Source of the DNA: Garcia nutans
Taxonomy: Eukaryota; Streptophyta; Magnoliopsida; Malpighiales; Euphorbiaceae
Direction of reading: 5' to 3'
DNA length: 64,000 nucleotides
NCBI GenBank assembly: GCA_947685225.1
Contig: CANTUV010000008.1
Coordinates: forward strand, 43,893,501-43,957,500
The position numbers and the translations under genes were made by a program. The notes beneath the pieces were generated by a model. It was given only the letters and a program-made list of their open reading frames with translations, searched no databases and was not told the origin of the DNA. Shown here piece by piece: positions 55,880 through 64,000 of this stretch (positions are counted from its first letter, which is position 1; each line of letters begins with the position of its first letter).

Positions 55880-58191
55880 TGTGAGCGGGGATTTTTACCC
55901 CCACTCTCGATGGAATGGTTCTTGCGACTTCAGCACTGTTTAGGCTTGGGGCCTTAGAGAACAAAGACCTAAGTCCGGAGAAAATGGAGTCGCCACCCGG
56001 ACGGGCCGGGAAAAAAGAAAGGGTGGATGACTCAATTCCTAAGGAATCCCCAACCCCCTAATGGGTTCGAAAAGTTGGGTACGTGTGGGGAAGGTGAGAA
56101 ATGGCCCAGCACCCCCACAATGCCTGGTTCATTAGAATCGGCCTCCTTTACAGGTCTTAATATTATAAAATTCTTAAATATAATAACATTATCCATATTA
56201 CACACAATAATTAAAAGAAAGCATCAATATATTAAAATCAAAGCAAGGTCCAAGCAAAACAAATAAATGGACACCCATCCGAAGATGGAAACATGTCCTT
56301 ACATCACATGCCTAAATAGGACACCCACCGCAAGGTAGAAACATGTCCTTTACATAGGTTCTAAAATAGAAAAGAAAATTAAATTACATGATATTTAACT
56401 AATGAGTTACCCACCAAGTGGAAACATACCTCTTACAACATTTGGAAATCTAAATAAATTGATAAAAGTGAATAATCATTCATCATAAATAAATCATTCA
56501 TCAAAGATATTAAATATCAATAGAAAGTAAACATCCATCCATGATAAATTAAATAAACCAAGCATTGAACTTAAATAAATTAAAGCATATAAAATAAATC
56601 AAAGCATAATCAAATATGGAATTGAATAAGGCAAATAAAAATCTAAATTATAGCTATTGTTTCCATTTTGGGTCCTTTATTTCATGTGTTTAGGGTTTTA
56701 GAATTAATGGATTTTAGGCTACTGTGACCTTAAGAGAATTAAAATAGATTGAAGTTTTATGTTTTAAAAGGTTGGTAAGGCTCTGTGATTAACCAAACTA
56801 GGGTTTGTTATGTAAAATCATGAAACTAGAATTTGGACTCTTTTAAAATACTTTTGATTTATAGTTTCAAGTTTACTGTGTGAAATTAAAATATTTGTGT
56901 TTTTATAGTTTTCAAAGTTTTAAAGGATTAGGGCTTAGAAAAAATTAGGGTTTAAGGTTTTAAAGGAGTTAGGGTTTACTATTTTAGGTTTGGAAGTTGC
57001 ATTTGGGTTTAGTGTTTTTGAATTAGGGTTTCGGTGGATGCTTAGGTTTTTTAGAATTTAGAAAAAGCAATTGATAATTTTATGAAAGTAGACCAACAAT
57101 TTAAGGTTTATATAAATGGAAAAAGTGTTTTTAGGGTTTGTTGTAAGAAACAGAATCAAATTTTGGTTTTGTTGAAAAACATGTTCAATTAGGGTTTTAA
57201 GATTTTGAAGAAGTAAAAATAACAATTTTAAGTCTTTTGGAAAATAAAGCAACGAATTAGTGTTTTTAACTTTAGAAAAACTAAATTAAAGTTTTAGGGT
57301 TTTTGATTTTGAAGGACTCAATTTCATAATCTTAGCTATTGTGAAAAAAAAAACAATTAATACATACCTCCTTTTGATGGTTTCTCCAAAAATAATTCTT
57401 CTTGGATGAACAAAAAACAAAGGCAGTTTGCTTTGCTGCCTTTGATGAATGGTTTGAATTGCTTTTCTGCTCTCAAAAAATCAGCTTGATTAAAGTTTTC
57501 CTTCACAGATTCGATTTCAAACTCTCCCAATTTTCGTCCCCGTTTTTAAATTTTTTTTGTGTTGTAATTGTACTTATTTATAGAAGAATTCTTGACTAAT
57601 TCTAGTTGCTCACAACATACATTATTCATTAAGAAAAGGAAACCGAAACCTAATTGCATTAGGTTTCGGAAAATTTTGCGTCGGAAAAATTTCGCTGGCA
57701 AAAAAACTGCTGCGAAAAAAATGCCCTGGCAAAAAAGCTGCCGCAGCCAGGGGCCGAATTGGCCTGTGGGCCATTTCGTCAGCAGAAAAATCCTGCGGGT
57801 GAAATGGCCCCAGGCCATTTCGTGCAGCCGACTTATTTCTTTTTTTTTCATTTATTTTTTATTTTTATTAATTACTAATAAAAATTAAATACTAAAGCAA
57901 AAATTATTTAATTAAAATAACACAAAAAAATTGGCAGCGCGCAAGCTGTCGGGCCCGTGGGCTGTCCTGGCAGTAATTGCGCTGGCAAAAATGGGCGCAG
58001 CGGGCCAATTCACAGCCAGTCTGATTTGGGCTATCGTGCGACGCTCACTGATCAGTCTGATTTTTTATTTTTTTTATTTTTTATTTTTATTAAAAATAAC
58101 TATGAAATAATATTATTAAAATAAATAAAATACCACAAAAAAATTATTTTAGACTATCGGATTTGAATGGGTCAAAAATTAAGGGTCTACA
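55880..58191 (-). repeat. 3' LTR of element E (2312 bp)
   Basis: TGTGAGCGGGG to AAGGGTCTACA. The TATA box is at 57575-57582 and the donor-like GTATGT (sense) at 57362-57367. There are two GC-rich islands in U3 (57665-57830 and 57925-58065) instead of one. The first contains a perfect 9-bp inverted repeat, GAAATGGCC/GGCCATTTC (57801-57821). Confidence 0.9.
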
Positions 58192-58279
58192 GTTTGCCCC
58201 CTGCTTGAACGATCTGAGACTTTAGAGAGTGAAAAGCAACAAGACTTAATTTTTGATGAGATGGTTATTTGAATTTGTT

Positions 58280-58510
58280 TTGGGTACTCGGACCCAAGAC
58301 TAAACTTGATTTGTGTACTTGGACCCGAGATTGGATTGAATTTGGGTACTTGGACCCGGGATTGGGTACTTGGACCCGAGTTGGGTATTTAGACCTGAGA
58401 TTGGGTACTTGGACCTGAGATTGAATTTGATTTGGGTGCATGGACCCGGGATTGGGTACTTGGACCCGAGATTGAATTTGATTTAGGTACTTGGACCCGA
58501 GAATGAGTTT
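58280..58510. repeat. GGTACTTGGACCCGAGATT array of element E
   Basis: About ten units of the repeat found fifty-fold in Tat-4. The difference in copy number between two members of one family shows expansion or contraction. Confidence 0.88.
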
Positions 58511-58579
58511 GACTGACCTTTTATCATTTGAGAAGTTTGACTGCTCCGGCTATTTTATGCATTGTGATTCTTCACCATC

Positions 58580-58895
58580 AAAATGGATCTTCATCCTTTG
58601 AGATCGGGTCTTCACCCTTGAAAATGGATCTTCATCCTTTGAACTGGATCTTCATCCTTGGCATCGGGTCTTTACCCTTGAAAAATGGATCTGCATCCTT
58701 GGAGACTGGGTCTTCACCCTTGAAAATGGATCTTCATCCTTTGAGATCGGGTCTTCACCCTTGAAAATGGATCTTCATCCTTTGAGATCGGGTCTTCACC
58801 CTTGCAAATAGATCTTCAACCTTTGAGATCAGGTCTTCACCCTTGAAAATGGATCTTCATCCTTTGATATCGGGTCTTCACCCTTGTAAATGGAT
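58580..58895. repeat. 41-bp array GGATCTTCATCCTTTGAGAT
   Basis: About eight units of GGATCTTCATCCTTTGAGAT followed by CGGGTCTTCACCCTTGAAAAT. It is periodic in all frames, so the open frame here is not a gene. From 58896 to 59406 I see AT-rich sequence and two G/C-rich purine tracts, but no gene. Confidence 0.88.
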
Positions 58896-59406
58896 CTTTT
58901 GTCTTTTGCATCTTCATTCTTTTGAGAATTCTAATTTTCTTCTTTATTCCATTCTTTTTTGTTCTTCCTTTGCACTTTTGCAAAAAATTCAGTCCTTTTT
59001 AACTAGCCTTCATATCCTCTCCTTGCCCCCCTGTGTGGCGAGATATTTGCAAGTGAGTTTGAAAATGTTTTATATATAAACTCAAAAAATTGAAAAGGAG
59101 AAACTTTGTCCCCTGTGTAGGCTCAAACCCATGATTTTTCTATGCAGACTCTGATTGATGTTTTTGTTGTTTAGTTCTTCGCACAAGCACATATTTTTTC
59201 TCTTTGTAAGATTACTGGAGCTTTCTCAAGCAATGGGCTTTCTATGCCCCCCTGATTTGATATCTTCTTTTGATTCTTTACTTCTCAGGGTGTTTGCTGT
59301 TCATTTTGCCAAGAAATAGACAACACAAGACAAGAAAGTGCGATGTGATATGCTCATGTATGCATGATATGCATGATAATACTCATAGCGGTTTCATTGA
59401 CTCACA

Positions 59407-59548
59407 GACTGAGGTGATCAGTAGAAGTGTTCTTATTGGTTCCTTTCAGATGCTCATTCAGGTCTTGCATTGGAATGACAGACTGCTTCACATTTATGGC
59501 TTTTATCTTCAAGATGTTGAAATTATGAATAATGGAGACCCCAAGTAG
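59407..59548 (+). CDS. conserved antisense ORF fragment in element E
   Basis: After CTCACAG the plus strand reads TEVISRSVLIGS, QVLHWNDRLLHIYGFYL and ends GDPK. It is paralogous to 34228-34369 with about two thirds of residues the same. No recognised domain. From 59549 to 61031 only the CT tracts, the four-unit repeat and AT-rich spacer are seen. Confidence 0.4.
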
Positions 59549-61031
59549 CAGAGTCAGGGATTCATCTATTTCAAACTTTGTCTCAACATGTCAGTTGATA
59601 GCTTCTTCATGACCTTGCCAATAACCATTTCCTTCGCCCAATGTGTCCTTTGGAGGTTCAACATACTTCCCTTAGCTTGAAGGCTCTGAATGACAAAACA
59701 TTTCTCTTTTTTTTTTAATATTGATTTTGAAATCAAATGTTGGCTTTGTCAAATCAATGTTGATGTACCTCAGGACTTGATTTTTCCAAATTAACATATC
59801 TATAACATGACAACCCAAATTACCGTACTAAACTCGGGAATCATTTCTATTTAAGCAAGAATTGTTGCACTTTAGATAGGCACATACACATTACTTGGCC
59901 AAAGGTCTCATTTGAGTTTAAATATTGTCTATCTCATATGCATGCTTATCCAAACTATCTCCACTAATAGACTCTACCTACCAAGAGAGATCAACAAGTC
60001 TTTGATAGGCTTGAAATGGGGTCTATAAGGGACACAGGTTTAAGTGAAGGCCATTTTGAGATTGGAGCTGGTGTGACACAATGGACAAACCTTCACACTA
60101 CAAATTTCTTGTTGGAACTTTAGACAGTTGGGAGCAATCTTTCTAGACTCCAAATTCATTCTATCTTCTTGGCATTAATCTGGATCTTGATTAGGACAGT
60201 CTTTGTTTCTTTGCATAAAGTTTGGTACCCAAATTCATTTCTTTCCTTCTTCTCCCTTTCTTTCTTTTTATTTTTCTTACTCCTCCCTTTCTTTGAGCAT
60301 TTTATCATTTTTGTCCTTCTTCCCTGTAGGACTGTTAAGTACAGAACTTTCAAGAACTGAATGGTCTTTCTCCTTTTTCTCCAATTTTGATTGAATCTTT
60401 GGTTGCGTTGAACCAGTTCAAGTCAAAATATCCTTATGAACCAAATGGAAGCCTTTTGCTGCTTTAGGTAAAAGAGAATTCAATTGGCTTTCTGAGCCGC
60501 CTTTTTAGGTTTTATTTTCTTGTTTTATTTTCTTTTTTTTTTGTCCCTTTTTTTCTTTTTCTTTTTCTTTTTCTTTCTTTTCTTGCTTTTTATTTTTATT
60601 ATCATTTTTTGTTCTAGCTCTAAAATAGTTATCTTGTTTGTACCAACTTGGGCTTCCAATAATGGATGAGTGAAGTGACATAAATCTTCTTTAACAGGGA
60701 TAAATCATTTGCTATTCTGATGTTGTCTTGATATATTAAAAATACTAAGAAAACTTCAACTACCCTTATGGTATTGAGAACTTTAACCACCCTTATAGTT
60801 TTGAGAACTTCAACTAGCTTCATGGTCTTGAGAACTTCATCTATCCTCATGATCTAGACTAATCATTATTTTCTTTGATCTTCTTGCCTCTTCATCTTAG
60901 TGATCACAAGACTTGTCAAAAGTATCACAACAGCTCAGGGTAGGTTGTTGAGGTTATATGCCAATGAAAAGAAAGCTAAAATTTTATGAAGGCTCAAAAG
61001 GGACAACTAGGGATTGATATTTAATAGGTGG

Positions 61032-64000
61032 TGTGAGCGGGGATTTTTGCCCCCACTCCCGGTGCAATGGTTCTTGCAACTTCGGCACTGTTTAGGTTCG
61101 GGGCCTTAGAGAAGACGGACCTAAGTCCGAAGAAAATGGAGTCACCACTCGGACGGGCCGGGAAAAAAGAAAGGGGTGGATGACTCGATTCCTAAGGAAT
61201 CTCCAACCTCCTAATGGGTTCAGAAAGTTGGGTACGTGTGGGGAAGGTGAGAAATGGCCCAACACCCCCATAATGCCCGGTTCATTGGAACCGGCCTCCT
61301 TTACAGGTCTTAATATTATAAAATTCTTAAATATAACAACATTATCCATATTACACACAGCAATTAAAAGAAAGCATCAATATATTAAAATCAAAGTAAG
61401 GTCCAAGCAAAACAAATAAATGGACACCCATCTGAAGATGGAATCATGTCCTTGCATCACATGCCTAAATAGGACACCTACCGAAAGGTAGAAACATGTC
61501 CTTTACATAGGTTCTAAAATAGAAAAAGCAAATTAAATTACATGATATTTAAATAATGAGGTACCGACCAAGTGGAAACATACCTCTTACAATATTTGGA
61601 AATCTAAATAAATTGATAAAGGTAAATAATCATTCATCATAAATAAATCATTCTTTAAATATCAATAGAAAATAAACATCTATCCATGATAAGCTAAATA
61701 AACCAAGCATTGAACTTAAATAAATTAAAGCATGTAAAATAAATCAAAGCATAATCAAATATGGAATTGAATAAGGCAAATAAAAAATCTAAGTTATAGC
61801 TACTGTTTCCATTTGGGATTCTTTATTTTATGTGTTTAGGATTTTGGATTTTCATGAATCTAAGCTACTGTGAGTTTTTAAAGGAATTAAAATAGATTAA
61901 GGATTTTATGTTTTAAAAGGTTGGTAAGACACTTTGATTAACCAAATTAAGGTTTGAATGGTGAAATCATGAAACTAGGGTTTTGGACACTTTAAAATAC
62001 TTTTGATTTGTGGTTTTAAATGATGATTTCAAGCTTACTGTGTAAAATTATGTTTATATGATTTTTTAAAGTTTTAAAGAATTAGGATTTAGAAAAATTA
62101 GGGTTTAAGTTTTAAAGGGTTAGGGTTTTACTATTTTAGGTTTGGAGTTGAGTTAGGGTTTAGTATTTTAGATTTAGGGTTTTGGTGGATACTTAGGTTT
62201 TTAGAATTTGGAAAAAGAAATTTGATAATTTTATGAAAGTAGACCAATGATTTAAGGTTTATGTAAATGGAAAAAGTGTTTTTAGGTTTTGTTGTAAGAA
62301 ACAGAATCAAATTTTGGTTTTGTTGAAAAACATGTTCAATTAAGGTTTGAGATTTTGATGAAAAAAAAATAACAATTGTAAGTTTTTTTTTTTGGAAAAA
62401 AAAGTAACAAAATATGGTTTTTAAGCTTTGAACAAATGGAATTAAGGTTCTGGGATTTTTTATTTTGAAAGACCAAATAGTATAATCTAAGCTACTGTGA
62501 AAAGCAAAAAAGAATTTAATACGTACCTTCTTTTGATGATTCCTCCAAAAATCATTTTTCTTGGATGAATTAAAACAAAGACAATTGCTACCTTTGATGG
62601 TTTCTTTCCCTTCTTCGTCTCTCAAAAAGTCAGATTTAATTTCACTGCTTTCCTTCACATATTCGGTTCCAAAGTTCCCACTAATTTCTCCCCTTTTTTT
62701 TGTGTTGTTTAGTCCATATTTATAGAAGTTTTATATCCTTCATTCCTAATTATTCACGGCATCTTTATTGAATAAGAAAAGGAAATTAAAACCTAATTGT
62801 ATTAGGTTTTGGAAAATTTGCGTCGGAAAATTTTGCTTGCGAAAAAAAAACTGCAGCAGAAAAATTGCGCTGGCAAAAAAAATCTGCCGCAGTTGCCTGC
62901 GGCAGGGGGCAGGGAATAGGCTTGCTGGGCATTTCGCCTTCAGGAAAATCCTACGGGCAAAATGGCAAAGCTATTTTGCCCACAGGAAACTCCTGCGGGC
63001 GAAATGGCCCACGGCCAAGCCCCTGCTGGAATTTTCGGCGATGATTTTTTTGTCGCCAATTTTTTCGTCGCCGATTTTTATTTTTTTATTTTTATTTGTT
63101 TATTTTTATTTTTATTAATAAAAATTAGATAATAAAGCAAAAATTATTTAATTAAGATAACAAAAATCATTTTGGACCAATTAAAATATATTAGACAACA
63201 CAAAAATTATTTTGGACTAAACAAAATATATTGGGCCGGACTGGGTCAAAAATTAAGGGTCTACAGTTTGCCCCCTGCTTGAATGATCTGAAACTTTAGT
63301 GAAAGAGAGTGAAAAGCAATAAGACTTGATTTTTTAGATAGTGGAGTTTTTGGGTTCTGGACCCGGTTTGAGTTCTAGACTCAAGGATAATTCTAGGTTC
63401 TGGACCTAAGGAAAATTTGGGTTCTGGACCCGAACTAAGTTTTGGACTTAGAAATAATTCTAGGTTCTGGACCCAATGGTAAAATTTGGGTTCTAGACCC
63501 GAGCTAAGTTTTGGACTTAGGAATAATTCTAGGCTCTGGACCTAATGATAAAATTTGGGTTCTGGACCCAGTTCGAGTTCTGGACTCAAGGATAATTCTA
63601 GGTTCTGGACCTAAGGAAAATTTGGGTTTTGGACCCGAGCTAAGTTCTGGACTTAGAACAATTCTAGGTTCTGGACCTAATGGTAAAATTTGGGTTCTGG
63701 ACCCCGTTCGAGTTCTGGACTCAGGGATAATTCTAAGTTCTAGACCTAAGGAAAATTTGGGTTCTGGATCCGATTTGAGTTAGGATAATTCTAGGTTCTG
63801 GACCTAAGTAAAATTTGGGTTCTGGACCCGATTCGTGTTCTGGACTCGAGGAAGATTCTAAGTTTTGGACCTAAGGAAAATTTGGGTTCTGGACCCGGTT
63901 CGAGTTCTGGACTCAAGGAAGATTCTAGGTTCTGGACCTAAGGAAAATTTTGGTTCTAGACCCGAGCTAAGTTATGGATTCAAGGATAATTCTAGGTTCT
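61032..64000 (-). mobile_element. Tat element F: 3' LTR and start of 3' UTR (partial)
   Basis: Inserted in element E. It has a 3' LTR 61032-63265 (TGTGAGCGGGG to AAGGGTCTACA, 2234 bp). The TATA box is at 62717-62724, the donor-like site GTACGT (sense) at 62521-62526 and the GC island at 62815-63080, which has a GGGCAAAATGGC/GCTATTTTGCCC inverted repeat. The polypurine tract is at 63266-63282. The body runs off the window. Confidence 0.88.
63350..64000. repeat. array GGTTCTGGACCCGAG in element F
   Basis: Units of about 80 bp that alternate GGGTTCTGGACCCG, GAGTTCTGGACTCAAGGA and TAATTCTAGGTTCTGGACCT, running to the window end. They share the GGACCC core with the arrays in Tat-3, Tat-4, D and E but differ in spacing and higher-order form. 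Confidence 0.88.

Larger units (their letters stand above)
55880..61031 (-). mobile_element. Tat element E: 3' LTR and 3' UTR, interrupted
   Basis: Complete 3' LTR, polypurine tract (58192-58208) and 2.8 kb of internal sequence that follows Tat-4 (32017 to about 35880) block by block: array, second array, antisense ORF, CT tracts and four-unit repeat. It is cut at 61031 by element F, with ggtgg as expected target duplication. It belongs to the same non-autonomous family as Tat-4. Any gag lies beyond the window. Confidence 0.85.

Noticed and set aside
62131..62658. 175-codon minus-strand frame in LTR F
   Set aside because: It covers the AT-rich R/U5 region of the LTR, is broken in the other copies, and has no recognisable domain.
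1..64000. Possible CRISPR-like arrays because of regularly spaced repeats
   Set aside because: Spacers are repetitive and related to each other, the context is plant retrotransposons, and there are no cas genes.

Overview
This window looks like nuclear heterochromatin of a flowering plant, most likely a eudicot. It is AT-rich and I see no intact host gene. It is built almost wholly of nested Ty3/gypsy LTR retrotransposons of two lineages. One is Tekay/Del-like chromoviruses: LTRs starting TGTAACAC, an initiator-Met tRNA primer site, and a gag-pro-RT-RH-IN-chromodomain polyprotein. The other is Tat/Ogre-like elements: LTRs that read TGTAGACCC...GCTCACA on the element's own strand, and a primer site matching the 3' end of tRNA-Arg. 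The species cannot be named from the sequence.

Layout. 1-17996 is best read as one minus-strand Tat element (Tat-2). Its left arm (1-2436) carries two decayed plus-strand accessory genes, a plant-mobile-domain (PMD) gene tail and a DUF7745-like gene. A chromovirus (Tekay-1, 2437-11496) sits in the second gene, a large deletion removed most of pol, and gag, leader, primer site and 5' LTR (15728-17996) remain. Tat-2 is inserted in a plus-strand Tat element (Tat-3, 17997-28005). Tat-3 keeps the end of integrase, then two antisense, intron-containing genes (DUF7745-like 18482-19829; PMD 20363-24854), then tandem repeats, a polypurine tract and its 3' LTR. A solo Tat LTR (21637-23607, TSD ccagg) interrupts the PMD gene.

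28006-52050 is a second nest. A plus-strand Tat RT fragment (28640-29564) is invaded by a Tekay-like LTR (starting 29565). Into that LTR went a complete gag-only Tat element (29867-41042, TSD acgcc/atgcc) and, 35 bp further on, a very young full-length chromovirus (Tekay-2, 41083-51015, TSD ctcct, both LTRs 2541 bp). 52250-64000 holds a tandem array, a broken Tat LTR, and three minus-strand Tat elements (D, E, F), E inserted in D and F inserted in E, running past the window end.

The most interesting structure is the Tat element with two tandem antisense accessory genes (PMD plus DUF7745-like). Each has introns and a TATA-type promoter of its own, and remains of the pair occur in two separate elements of the window. 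Other comparative signals are a paired hairpin conserved in chromovirus LTRs, palindrome islands just upstream of the Tat LTR TATA box, a conserved splice-donor-like site inside Tat LTRs, and satellite-like arrays beside the polypurine tract. All comparisons were made by eye; no alignment or database search was run.
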